Shown: piece by piece, positions 1-12,700 of the stretch
Layout of the letters: each line of letters starts with the position of its first letter
Position numbering within the stretch: the first letter of the stretch is position 1
Assembly: GCA_025642065.1 (NCBI GenBank)
Contig: JAODUP010000030.1
Coordinates: 631,501-695,500 of the forward strand
Reading direction: 5' to 3'
DNA: 64,000 bases
Source of the DNA: Paralvinella palmiformis
Lineage: Eukaryota > Annelida > Polychaeta > Terebellida > Alvinellidae
Program-made: the position numbers and the translations under genes
Notes under the pieces: model-generated
What the model was told of the DNA's origin: nothing
What the model saw: only the letters and a program-made list of their open reading frames with translations
The model's database searches: none

Positions 1-1968
1 TGTCATAAGATTCAGCCATCACTACTGGATCACGTATTTCCCGGAGGTTACTGCGAGTAAGGAGCCTCTGTAGGTCTGCAGAGTCTCTGTACTGTTGGTC
101 AAAGATGGTGTTCTGTTTGGCCGTGGCCAGGTTAGTGAAATAATTGGCCGAACTGAACAGCTGGTGACAGCTGGATAAAGCAGTTAGACACTGTAAAGTC
201 AATATTAGCCGACACTGATGGTTATGGATGTTGGCGCTGGTTGCTGATGAGTCGGTGGAAGGTTGTTTTGTCAGTCTTGTTGGCCTGCGTGATCTTTCTT
301 TATGTCCAGGTAGAGCTGATTTAGTAGTGGATCCATTGGACATTCGGTGGCCTTCCAGTTAGCATAGGCATGCTTTGAATTCTTCACGGAGGGCATGAGC
401 TCTGCGCACCAGGTTGAATCTAGTCTTTCGTCTACGCTTTTAAGGCTGCACTGGGTGACAACCATTTCTTGCTTCTTACAGTATTGTATCCAACCTAGCA
501 ACAATCAGGTCTGTTAGCTTGTCGTAATCTACTGATAGGTCTTATCTGTGAGCTCGTAGTAGAGTTTGGTATTTAGTTTGTTCCATTTGATCCTATAGGC
601 GGCAGGTTTTGGTCGCGGGGAGTTCCCCCAGCTTTAAGTGTAGACCTAACGTTGTATCACAGCGTTAATATGAGCTGTAATCGATGAAGTTCCGCATCTC
701 TACACTGATGGTGCTGATGACGCTGATAGTAGAAATGGCGTTAGTAGTGAAGTGATGGTATGTTGGTCAAGGTGGCGTGTGACGATTTATTTTCCAGTTG
801 CTCTTCTCACAGAATAATATAAATTTCTGGCCATTTTCTGTTACGCGTTTTCGACTTACAAATCATGACAGGTGCATTTCTGCCTCCAGTCCAAATGAGT
901 AGGTAGTCAATGATATTTTTTATCAGTGGGCTATTTATCAATGATATATTTCATCTAGAATGGTAGAGTATACAGCGTCACTGTGAGTTCCATTTTCCGG
1001 CATGTAAGTTTTGGTAATAATGAGTGGTGCACGTTCAGTTTATATCTGTATCGCTGTGACATTCGATCACTGCTATCAGGCAGGGCTGTGATATATCTAG
1101 TGATAGTTTTTTGCCAGATTATTGCTGTTCCGGGCGGACTATATAGAGAGGAGATATGGGATTGTCTTCTTCGATACACTTCACTAGTACATCTACTCCG
1201 GGAAATAAGCCGTGTATCATTTTGAGGCTCGTCACCTCTAACATATTATGTGTAGTAGTTGGAGTTGACTATCTATCATATGAGGGATCCCAGTCGGTTT
1301 CTTCAGCTATCCCAAGCTGACCGAGATCAAACATATTATGGATGTGCAGGCTGACTGATAGGATCTCCGTAAAATATCCTGTTCCGCGTTCTGGTAGGTC
1401 ATCGCTGTGTTATCCTATCTGCTGATGTATCAGGGGTGTAGTCTCCATTTGGATGTTGTTTTCTATCACATCCGCATATGTGGGGTCAATCAGTTTATGT
1501 ACAACGTGCCAGTCCTCCGAAATGTACGCTTGCTCGGCCAGGTATACGTGGCTATGCAGTGTTGTAGTTTCATGCTGTTTTCTGATGTCACAGCCACTTG
1601 CTCCATCATGGTTGTATTAATATTCCTTTGCACTGATAGCATAAGAAGTGTAATGCCTCTTCTTATGATATTCAATGCTGTAGAGTTTCCAGGACCTGCC
1701 ATAACACTAACACTTTCGAGCCAAATAGCGTGGATCTAGGTCACTGGCACCATCACAATAGAAGTATCTGCTCCCGTAACCCTGTCTATAATTAATTCTC
1801 TCTTGGTGCAGTTTTGAGGTCCATCTGATTATTTTGCAAGGGTCACTACAAGTTCTGTAATATTGTTTGAAAAGTGGGATACTACACCCGCTAGCATAGA
1901 TGGCGACATACTTTGAGCAGCATTACAATATGTGGGACATGCATCAGGAATGATGGAGGTCGGGAGGA

Positions 1969-2333
1969 TTGATTGATTTGTTTTTCGGGGAGAATCCCCA
2001 GGCTGTCGCTTATTCGGCACAGCCTCTATGTTGGAGCGGTTGAGTAATCTCATCCCCCACCAATCACAGGGGAGCAGTACGGAAAGATGGAGCCGAAATA
2101 CCCTGAGGGTGGTCACTGCCAGAGTGTTTTACGTCATCAGTGGGTCTTTAACGTCCCCCTTTATTTTTAACAATTCAGTGGAGACGGCAGCGCCATTTAA
2201 CGTGGTCAGCCATCAACGATGTTGTGAGCCGAGAAATTAATCTCTGGAGAAGTTTCGACCTCTTGCTATGATCGAACCTGTGACCTTTGGCAGCAAGTGC
2301 CGGGTGCTTAACTGCTAGGCCATCGTAGCTCAC
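1969..2333 (-). repeat. tRNA-derived SINE, family B, full copy
   Basis: The head, read on the minus strand from 2333, has a tRNA-like A box (GCCTAGCAGTTAAGCACCC) and a B box GGTTCGAT; the body and tail match the copies at 3883 and 18002. It sits inside the decayed coding tract. Confidence 0.85.
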
Positions 2334-2738
2334 CGTAAGGAGGATGGGAAGACTTCTGTCTTTATTCAGAGGATGCTAGTGGTGAGGCTCGCAATCTGAT
2401 TTTAAGGAGGCTATTTTCAGCAGAGAGAGTATTAACTTTAGCTTCTAACTTGGAGACTATGTCCCGAGAGTAATCCTTATTTTGATCATTAATCCATCTT
2501 TGCGACGTCTCATTTTGCTTCAGAGCCCTCTCTTTAGTCTTTAGGTTTTTTCATACTACCAGCTGTTATCTTTACTCAATGGTAGGTTCTTGTCATGTCC
2601 TCAGCTGCATTTGAACATAATTATTTAATGTGTCGCATTGGCTGGGATATCACTTGATGCAAAGATGTGCAACATTTAATGCAATGTATGCGATTGACAA
2701 TACAGCCGATGGTTGTTGAGGTAAGTGCAGTAGCCACA

Positions 2739-3163
2739 AGATACCGATCCAGGCGAAATGCATTCCATTGGTTACCAACTGCGGTTTCGGGTTAGAAACA
2801 GCTATGGCGCCTACTGTTAACAGGAGATTTCAACTTTTCACTAACGGTAAATACTGGACATCTTTCAGCAAATTATTTCATATTACACAGAGACTGAGAC
2901 TAGTATTTCAACTGAACGATTGTGTCTTTCCAAAAGATTTAACACAATAGTTATCAGGATATAACCCAATGGTTGGGGAGACCGATCTTTCCAGATCACA
3001 CACCCGTAATGGACTATAAATAAAATTCAGTAAGACATTTATCGGCGACTACACGCGTAAATCGCCATTCAACACAGTGATTCTTAGACTTCTAACCCGA
3101 AACCGTAGTGTAAAACTTCAGCCGCATGGTGGGTCCAGGGGGTAATTGAATCAGGTCTATTAT
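2739..3163. mobile_element. MITE, family E, copy 1
   Basis: About 425 bases matching the copy at 25436-27022. Ends are inverted: ACCGATCCAGGC on the left and, on the other strand at the right, AATAGACCTGATTCAA. No open reading frame. Lacks about 575 bases present inside the second copy. Confidence 0.7.
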
Positions 3164-3882
3164 GCACTTCAGACAGCCATGGGAGAAGATAGGCGACTGG
3201 CGGCATCACTTCTTGACACAACTGATGCAGTTGAGACACTATGTAGGCAACTGGTGATAAGTGGGGTCATTGTTGAAACTATGGAGCCAGCATATGGGAG
3301 CTGAGCATGTAGAGGTTGCACTGGCCGTGGGGGCCGCTGTGACGAGGTCCACAATCTTGTTCCATTGATGCTTTAAGTGCCTAAGTCAATGGGCCACCAT
3401 TCTCTATTTGGGTTATTTGGTCTTTTGTGACTTTACTGCAACACTATTGAACCCATGTACCATAAATACCACAGACGGAAGTCTTTTTTTCTGACGTTTA
3501 TATTGCATACGAGACACTTTTCTTCTGAACTAACATCATACGGCGGATCCGGGCTGTTTTTCTTTTTATTAGTGTTACCATGGTTGCTGTTTTAGGCTGT
3601 TCATAGATGGTAGCAGGTTTTGTTACATCATGTTTCACAATGAAGCGTTTGGTTCCACACTGTGACTTTTGGCCCAGTTTTCTGGAGATCATCCAAGGTG
3701 ATTAGAGACAAAGATTGTGGCCATTTATCAGAGCTCTGCTAGTAGTGTTGTATACATTTCCTACATAGTCTATTGCTACTCTAGGAGAATGGACACCGAT
3801 GAAGATGTGCGCACAGTAAGAGGCCCCTCGTTGATCCTTGGCTCATAGTACTTAATCAGGCAGTGTTTCACACATTCATACA

Positions 3883-4258
3883 GTGAGCTCCGGTGGCCTA
3901 GCGGTAAGCACCCGGCACTTGGTGCCAACGGTCACAGGTTCGAACCCCGTAAGAGGTCGAAACTTTTCCAGGGATTAATTTCTCGGCTCACAACATCGTG
4001 GGTGGCTGACCACGTTAAATGGCACTGCCGTCTCCACTGAATTATTTAAAATAAAGGGGGACGTTGAAACCCCACTGAGGACGTAAAACACTCTGGCAGT
4101 GACCACCCTCAGGGTATTTCGGCTCCATATTTCCGTACTGCTCCCCCGTGAGTGGTGGTGGGGGGGGGGGAGGTTTCTCAACCACTCCCAACATAGAGGC
4201 TGTGCTGATTAAGCGACAGCCTGGGGATTCTCACCGAACAACAAAACCAAACACATTC
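3883..4258 (+). repeat. tRNA-derived SINE, family B, full copy
   Basis: Head CTCCGGTGGCCTAGCGGTAA with B box GGTTCGAACCC, then the family body and the 3' end ending near GACAGCCTGGGGATTCTCAC. An oligo-G run of about 11 interrupts it near 4159-4171. Confidence 0.88.
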
Positions 4259-4562
4259 ACAGGTACTAGCATCGAAGTTTACAACCAGCCATCCACTTGT
4301 ATGGGCGATGGTAATGCATTCTCTATATGTGTGGCTGTGATCTACCTAACTGCCTGATGTTTATTCAGGGTAAAGTTCTGCGTGTTCTAGGTCACGGTAA
4401 GTCCGCCACTAAGCAAGCATGGCGTTGATATAATCAAGCTATTTGAGTGATGAGCTGACTGCGCCCGATACGATATAAGGTCTATAGGCCCGGTCCCTTC
4501 TCCGGTGGTGTGGTCTTTTTGCTCTTATGAGTTCCTAGCCCCGTATACCGATCCATAAGATA

Positions 4563-4780
4563 TTGTGATGATGATGATGATGATGATTGATTGATTGATT
4601 GATTGATGTTTTACGACAACTTATGTGCACATGGTAGGCTGAATGGGCCGTGCGACCTCGAAATGTAACGAACTGAAGCCAAGGATGAAACACCCTTGAG
4701 ATATGCCCACGCCGAGATTCGAACTCAGGTGGTAGTTATCTGTGGCCCAACGCACAACCAACTAGACCACGGAGGCGCCC
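4563..4780 (-). repeat. tRNA-derived SINE, family C
   Basis: Minus-strand head at 4780 reads GCCTCCGTGGTCTAGTTGG with B box GTTCGAATCTC. The 3' end is a (GATG/GATT)n run at 4563-4606. Related copies at 48543, 49108 and 60603. Confidence 0.85.
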
Positions 4781-6031
4781 ATGAGATCTTGTGTAATTAC
4801 CCATCACAGTAAAAACTACGGTAATTACCGCCATGGGAGAAATGGCAGAAAGGGGAGAAATTTAATTTGGAGAAAGTTGCCATGAAAATAGCCAATTAAT
4901 AGAGATTATAAAAGTATAAAACCAATATACATATGAATAAGTTATTTAATTATAAATCTTGTCAAAAAAAAATCCCATTGCCATATACTTGTGTATGTCA
5001 ATAATTCATCACGTTCAAGATTGTGAGATAAAAGATTGAAATTATTTATTTCTGGCACCTGTGCAGTGATATACATTACAATGCCGAATAAATTTGATTT
5101 GATAATGACTGCTTTGTTATGCAACACTTTCAGGTCAACACAACACTATCAAATACCCCATCGACTATGAGGGGGGGTGTTTACGTGTCGAGCCTTGCTT
5201 GAATACTCCTGGTAACATCACGTAGTCTGTAGTAATAACTACATGTATGTATCACCGTGAAGAGATGCTGCTGTGTAATAACAATCACATACCACTCACA
5301 TACTGCTGCATATTAAATATTTCTATTGTAGACTAGGCAATATGGTAGTTGTTTCATTTAAACGAAGTTAGTCATTATTATTATTAAGTTTGTTCCAATC
5401 TCTACAAAACGAAACAGAAATCGACTTCGTTGTTTCGACACAATGGATTGTGTATTATTTATATATTTGATAGCCGGTACCTATTTATTCTTTATTTTCG
5501 TTTTTGAATGAATCACTCGAGTTACATTTGCTCAAAACCAGTCACCCGGTTTCGACAAATCATTATTTTAAGCGATTGGTAATTGGACAGGGCCAGCGGA
5601 AGTCCTAATTACCATATATTTGTGGGGGATTTGTTGAATTCATATTTCTCCTGCCCAGAGCACCATAAAGTTACAGCTAAAAAAACCATAGTGAAAGATG
5701 AAACATCTTTCAGACGTATCCAGACCGGTATTTCAACCCAATTGTCAGACGTATAGACGGGTATAGATAACATTACAGTAATTGGGGGGGGGGGAATATA
5801 ACAATGAATTAGTTATAGAATCCGGGGGTTGGGGGGGGGGGGGTTAAGGGAGTTGGCGTATCAATACAATTAAACAAACTTTAGGCCGGAGGGGTGGGAG
5901 GGGTGTTTCCAATATGACAATATATGATACACTAGGGGATATAGTGTCACGTGTCGTCGGTTAGAGAGAGTGTTATCAGTCTGATATTTGTCTGTTGTCT
6001 AGATTTGACCTCTCCAACGATACAACAATTC
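4781..6031. other. Non-genic stretch with oligo-G runs
   Basis: I see no gene or clear element here. Two G runs of 9-10 bases occur near 5786 and 5834 and G-rich patches follow to 5905. Confidence 0.5.
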
Positions 6032-6323
6032 CTCATGTACCCATATAACTCATGTACCCATGTAACTCATCTACCCATATAACTCATGTACCCATATAAC
6101 TCATGTACCCATATAACTCATGTACCCATGTAACTCATGTACCTATATAACTCATCTACCCATATAACTCATGTACCCATATAACTCATGTACCCATGTA
6201 ACTCATTTACCCATATAACTCATGTACCCATATAACTCATGTACCCATATAACTCATGTACCCATATAACTCATGTACCCATATAACTCATGTACCCATA
6301 TAACTCATGTACCCATATAACTC
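6032..6323. repeat. 17-bp minisatellite, about 17 copies
   Basis: Tandem array of the unit CATGTACCCATATAACT with few substitutions (ATATAA/ATGTAA, CATG/CATC/CATT), about 550 bases upstream of the RTK start codon. Confidence 0.95.
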
Positions 6324-6720
6324 GATGTGGTGATACGGCAGTGTGGCCTATTCACCAGGAATATATGTCATTCATGCTGAGTCTCCCTATCCATGTAATT
6401 ATTATACACCAGTGAAAATGTCAACAAATTAGATTGTGTGAGCACGAATACGCGCGCGTGCGTTTCCGCGCGTTCGTAAATGAGAGAGCGAGAGAGAGAG
6501 AGAGAGAGTATTCTAGCCAATTATAATAATTTATTCGTGTAGAAGACACTTTTATGTTGGTGATACATAAAAGTGAAGTTTTTATTTACTACGCTAACTT
6601 TAGGTTAATATCAACTGCGTAGTTATCTCGTATATGTACTATTATCGTTGTTTGGATGCTAATCAAGCTGTACACTATGTTATTACAGTATTTTTATGAC
6701 GATAGACTGCCTATATAAAA

Positions 6721-6721
6721 T

Positions 6722-6800
<79 letters not shown>
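6721..6800. repeat. (TG)n(TA)n microsatellite
   Basis: A short TG run passes into a TA run of about 60 bases just upstream of the first RTK coding exon. Confidence 0.9.
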
Positions 6801-6896
6801 GTTTAGCTAATTATGAATTGTTGTGTAATCCAGTGTCCTTTTTCCATGGTTTCAGGTTACCGGGCTCATGCTAGATTACGCTTAAGACGATTGATC

Positions 6897-7450
6897 ATGA
6901 ATTTGACACTGCTGCTCTTCTGGATAATCCTGATTGACTACATCAGCGATGACATCCAATGCGTCCGACTGACATATAACCCCTACCGAAGTCGGAGTTT
7001 GATAGAAAATAATCTCGCGGAATTAGACCCGGCAGATATAACATGTTCTAATGAAACGATTAGTTATAACTTCGATTATTATAATATACACGAAGAGTCG
7101 GAATATTCTAGATACACTCCCGAACTGGAAGAGATTCAGTGTTCTGGCAGGTGTCCGAATAGGTATCCGAACAACTATACGACGGAGGAGTTTATCAGTT
7201 CTACGCCTCTGGATATTGGCTATCCCGGATGTACGGATATTCCGAACATTTTACGCGTCACTTTTCCCGATTATGGTAACACGGGAGCGAGAGGACGAAT
7301 GAAGCGTCTAATAGGGTCCCCTAAAAAATGTGCCATTGCCGAAACAGTAACATTGACGACGGATAATGTAGATATGATCAGCCCCAACTGGCCAGATGAG
7401 GCGGTAACGTACACAATATGGATCAGACCAGAAGACGACAAAGCGAACGG

Positions 7451-7496
<46 letters not shown>

Positions 7497-9772
7497 GTGT
7501 GTGTTATAAAACTAGAAGTTATAATAGTACTGTAATTCTGATACATGAAATATATATGGCGTATATACGGCACATAGTAGTAATGAAGTTGATTATTATG
7601 TTGATGATGTTGTTGACGGTAATAATAATAATAATAATAATAATATTAATAATGCATTCTTTATTTAGTACTATCCTCTCAGTACCTACCACAAGATTAT
7701 ATTCCTTTGGTGATAATGGCGGCCTTGACCTGAACCTAAGAAGCGGCATTCTGAGATTAGAAGTAATGAATATTAACAAAACTTATCAGAGATACACAAT
7801 ACCAGGTGGAGTGTGGACTCATATTGCTTTATTGGTAATAAACGTTTTACTATTATTATTATTATTATTATTTATATATATTTATTAATGTATTCGGCAG
7901 TGTTTATTTATACATGCGTTCGTACGTGTGTGTTGGTAAGTAACTTATTTCACCTGCACATAACTTCATACACATTGTATTATCTGATGTTCAATAATAA
8001 TTATAGACGAAATATACACAAATGTGTACAATATATTTCGGGGGGGGGGGCAATATAACCTAGGTCATATATTTATGTGTACAAAAATAATACATTTACT
8101 CCGGATGTCCCTCATCCTGGACATTAATCGTTCTCGCCACTATCCTGATATTGATTCTCACTGATTAGAAATACATATCTAGCTATAATTATTTATTATT
8201 AGCCAAATAACATTGATTCTTAACTTAGTTTTTTTAAATCTCATATCCCTCTAATAAACATCAGCAGTTTTTTTTTTTTTTGGGGGGGGGTTGAAGCATC
8301 AATGCTCCCAGTTGTATTTTGTAATTTTAGTGTTTAGTGTGTGGTATATATATATATGTCTGTCAGTGTGTGTGTGCGTGTGTGTGTGTGTGTGCACGCG
8401 TACTGTTTTGCAAGGATTTTTCTCCGAATATTTTACTTATAAATCTATTCATAAACATTTTTATTGAAAATTAAATTTTATACCTGTTACATTCCTGACA
8501 TATAATATACTGGATAATAACCAGGAATTGAAATTTCTTCAATCTGGGGGGGGGGAACAGAAATATCTATTTTATGCTTTTTACCTTACAATGTATGACA
8601 ACAGTAAGTAAACTAGTCTAATGGACGACAATAAAATGACAGCTGTTCATATTATGAGGGGATAATTCCCTTTTATTCCACTCTTTATCTTTTCGGTGGC
8701 ACACAATATGGCCAGTCGAATATACCCATCATGTTATATTATTGGCCTTAAATGTGTTTCTTCTTCTAACTGCTCCACGGGCGCAGATATGTTTTGAAGT
8801 CTTCGTAATTGAGGCGTTGGTGAGGCATCTCCGGTTTCGCTCCGGGATCGCTCGTCACCGAAGCCTTTTCGCCACCTGAGCCATTCGCCACTGATGGCTG
8901 AACACAGTCGATACACATATATAATCACTTTAGCGTACTTTGCGCTAAAATAATTTTACTGGCAAATGGTCTCCTGTGGAGTGATATCGTAGGGAGTTAT
9001 TGTTGATTCCCAACGATAATATCAAATAAAACTTTCCAAACATTTCCGTACAAATTTCGGGTTCTAGTTAGTGAACTATAATGACCACTCGTCGGTATGT
9101 CGCAACCATTTCTCACCGTATATGTGAAAATGCTCGCTTTAAAGGATGATCATCTGTTTGTTATCTGTATATCTCTTCACTGGCTTCCTGTTCAACCTCG
9201 CATCATTTTCAAACTCTGCACTATTTCCTATTAAACCCTTTCTTCTGGAGAACATTCATATATATTTTCCACGCTTTCTTTGCCACCCAACCCCAAACAG
9301 CTCCGTTCATCTGATTTTCACTCGTTGTCTGTTCCCAGGGTTAAAACTCATACTGGGACTCGTGCTTTTTTAGTTGCTGTCCCTACTGTTTGGAATTGAC
9401 TCTCTGAACATGTTAAGTCATCAAATAGCATAGTTTCTTTGCGTCGACCATTTAAAAACTCACCTTTTCAGACTCGGTTATTCGTCCTAAGTTTCCTTTT
9501 CATCTGATCATTATTGATGAACCTTGTATATTGGCGCTATAGAAGTTTTGTAATTATTATTATTATTATATTACAGGTAGCCCAATCACCAGACGGAAAT
9601 GTAATGGCTCTATTTGCGAATGGAACTCTTTTAGGCCAGCCATTGTCGATGCTGATGCCAGCACGACAGAAGAGGGATCTCTCCGACTCAGGAGGGCTCA
9701 CTCGTGCCAAAAGAGAGTTTGGCGATGGTTCCACGCAGAGCTTCGTCTTTATTGGAGTGTCTGGAAAGCCGT
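6897..9772 (+). CDS. RTK exons 1-3: signal peptide, N-terminal region, main part of LamG-like domain
   Basis: Exon 1 begins with a hydrophobic leader ([16 protein letters not shown], then C22). An N-glycosylation-rich stretch with several cysteines follows, which I do not recognise. The LamG-like (concanavalin-type) fold starts near residue 140: the run YTIWIRPED at the end of exon 1, [12 protein letters not shown] and [10 protein letters not shown] in exon 2, and [13 protein letters not shown] and FVFIGVSG in exon 3 are the usual beta-strand signatures. This layout before a laminin N-terminal domain is that of usherin. Exon 3 carries two furin-type sites, RQKR (270-273) and RAKR (283-286), in a loop of the domain. 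Phases are 2, 0 and 1 at the three exon ends. Confidence 0.82.
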
Positions 9773-12700
9773 GTAGGTATCATGTACAATTAAACATAAC
9801 AATCTCAGGATTATATCCGCCATTAACGGAAAACAATACACATAAATGAAGGAGTGCCTTCGTTTTATTATCTACCTTATACAAAACTCCACAAAGACGC
9901 ACATTCATCGTTTCTTGTATATAATGATAGGATAGCTTCATGACGATGTTAATCTCGTTACGTCCAATTTCATCATCTGCTATCGTTTCCTTATTCAGAT
10001 TACGATGGCTATCAGTGTCATATGTCGGCATTGGAACGGTGTCAAAATATTGGACACGGCGTCTTTATAGAAGTACCACCAGGCGTAGATATAGACGAAA
10101 TGGAGGAGACTGCTAGGAAGGTTCTGGACAATGATACTTGTTCTGATAATACTCCACTTAGAGATTCCTTTCTGTGTACTGCACTTCTCCCTCCATGTTC
10201 ATCTTCTGGTGTATCAAAGCCTCCCTGCAAGAAGTTTTGTGAAGGTAAACCAATATATTTGTGTGTGTGTGTGTGTGTGTGTGTGACACAGTCACTGTGT
10301 GTGTGTGTGTGTGTGTAAGGTGCGTTTCTTAAGACGCACCTCCAAAAACCGCCGAAACCCACCTGCATTTAAGCAAATTATATAAATATTCATTAGCCAT
10401 GCATCTAATAGCAAACATCAAGCCGATGTTGTCATGTGTTTCGCAAATTACCATTATTTACCTAGCACTAGTAGACATTAGTCGGCGACAGGGTGGTTCA
10501 TAATTAGTTGGCATGGTCATTTGGTTGCTAAAGTGTGGAGATCATTAGCTGTCAGAGGGAAGTAGCAACTGATATCGTCTTGTTTTATACAGGTGATAAA
10601 AACACTGAATATCTCTGGTGGACGTAAATGGCATTGTGTTAGATTTTGATTGAGGATATTTGTAATAACTCCCATATTGTATAAATAAACACGCGCAGAA
10701 AGTCGCGCGCGTCTCTGTGTGTACATGTAGTGTGTGTACATGTAGTTTTCTCGTTTATTTTGCTAACGCTTGTAATGCGTATACACTTTCATAGTTTTTG
10801 GCCACATGGGTAGAGTGCGAGACTATTTACCTATGGTCATTCTGTTCGCGCCTCGGCCGTGGCACTATACTAGGAGGATTTTTCATCCAGCCGGGCAACT
10901 GGCAAGGTTTTCTCCACCGAACTAATTCAAAATTTATTTAGAGTTAGTCTCCGTGGGAAGCTATAAATTACAGACCATACGCGTCTCTCTCATTTCGGCT
11001 ATTATATTATATATTATAGTTATTTTATTCGCCCCACTTTTGGCAGTATTTTATTTGTTCCAGAATCCAGAGTTGCTATTATGTAGATTTGTTTAAGTTG
11101 GATGCTATACGCTGTACACTGCGGCGACAAATTATATATTTACCATATAGCATTTTCTATATTCAGTAAAGATATAATTTACTTTTACAGAATTTACAAA
11201 GGCTTGTCCGGATATCCCTTGGTCATGTGATAATTATTCCGATACCAACTGTATACAATCGTCGGACACTCCAGGTGAGTTCCAGTCTTCATTCTTGCGT
11301 CTCTTGTTAATCTAGTATACTACGAATATCAGGTACTGTTTGATGTGTTAATTATAAGAACAAGAATAGCAACGATAATAATAATAATAATAATATACAG
11401 TTTTTACTATGTCCATTCTGATCGAATATTATGATGACCTATTTTAACGGAAGTCCTGCTACATTGTGACATATTATCTGTGTACTTTCAGATTATCAAA
11501 TGTTCACGGGTTCTGTAAGAGAAGCAAAACTTTATCGTGGATTATTAACTGAACGGTAAGAACTGAACATGAAATTAATTAGTGTCCTTCATTTAGAGAC
11601 ATATGCAACCTGTTTTCGGCAAACATGAAGAAAAAAATCGCCAATGAATACCGGTATATTCTAAGAATATGGGAAGTTCACGGCATAAGTACTGACCCCG
11701 ACCGGTCTTTGGATGGAAAACATTTGATACTTGGGCCCGGGCTCCTCACCCAGTCGATTCCTGGCCGAAATTCAAAATATTCCTCATCGATTTCGGCTCA
11801 TAATATGATGGATAGCTAGCCTTTATAATTTACGGCGTCATCTCGCTGTCCATCTTCCCGTAGTGATGACATGTGATTGGTGGACAACGGGCTATATTAT
11901 GGGTCGCTGATAATAAGGAGACAACGACAGATATAATTGATAATACTCTCTCTGTTTCATGACCTCAGATGATGAAACGAATTTAAAAAAAAATAATATG
12001 TCTTAAATACGTCAAAACTTTTAGTTGTTGAGCTTTTGTTTATTAAATACAACCTTAAAAGACTTTAAATCTTGCTCTTGCGAAGAACTACTAGAACCTT
12101 CGGCCCGTATAACTAAACGTTTAGAAAAATATTAAAAAAACTAATTTTAACGAGTAAGCCAATCATAGTCCCAACCAATGTCATATTCACCGCCATTTTG
12201 TCTGAATATTTTGCGAAAACAGCCACGCACACACCACGCACGCACACAGAGAGAGTGAGTATGTGTGTGTGTATTCATTAAAACAAAACTTTACTGAGAG
12301 CTAACGCCATTGACCTAAAAGAAAACTAGACCGAGCAGTTAGTGGTGTGTGAATGAGCCGCCATCATCAAACAGCGCTGACTTCCGGTAGAGGCAAAAAG
12401 CAACGTTGAAGCGGCTTTGCTTCGAGTTTTGAACCTATGAATACGGACATTTATTGTGATGCGTGCATTATAATTTTGTGTGTGCAGACAATCTATATTA
12501 TTCCTGTTCTATTAAATGCCATGAAATATGTAAATGTCGTTTTATGTAAGTCCGTAGATCTAGTTTAGTTGGCATCAAACGTCAGCGATAGGCCGGGGGT
12601 TGTCGAACAGGCTAAATATTATAATTGTTAAGCTTAATTTCCCGGCAAAAAATCCCGCTTTAACAGCTATTTAAAATGTGTTCTTTATACTTAACGGTTA

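Larger units (their letters stand above)
1..3700 (-). pseudogene. Decayed minus-strand coding tract of unknown origin, split by a SINE and a MITE
   Basis: Several minus-strand stretches read like protein but shift frame and carry stops: 1-185 (QQYRDSADLQRLLTRSNLRE), 271-504, 955-1179, 1490-1830 (includes DRVTGADTSIVMVPVT, then MAGPGNSTALNIIRRGITLL), 1829-1985 (SMLAGVVSHFSNNITELVV), a coiled-coil-like 2370-2545 (SKLEAKVNTLSAENSLLKIR), and weaker pieces at 3169-3370 and 3498-3692. A SINE (1969-2333) and a MITE (2739-3163) sit within. I do not recognise the protein. It could be a transposon, an integrated viral relic or a dead host gene. The coherence between pieces is inferred from strand and order only. 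Confidence 0.35.

Noticed and set aside
3889..3960. tRNA gene at the head of the SINE
   Set aside because: A and B boxes are clear, but the segment continues into a body repeated at 1969 and 18002 and the arms do not fold as a tRNA; it is a SINE promoter region. The same holds for the other tRNA-like heads.
6813..6896. Use of the upstream ATG at 6813 as the receptor start
   Set aside because: It adds an unlikely leader (MNCCVIQCPF...) before a good signal peptide, and a possible splice acceptor (TTTCCATGGTTTCAG) lies between; the ATG at 6897 fits better.
7418..7888. 156-residue open frame across the GT repeat
   Set aside because: Most of it is microsatellite and intron; only 7669-7834 is RTK exon 2, in the frame the exon model uses.
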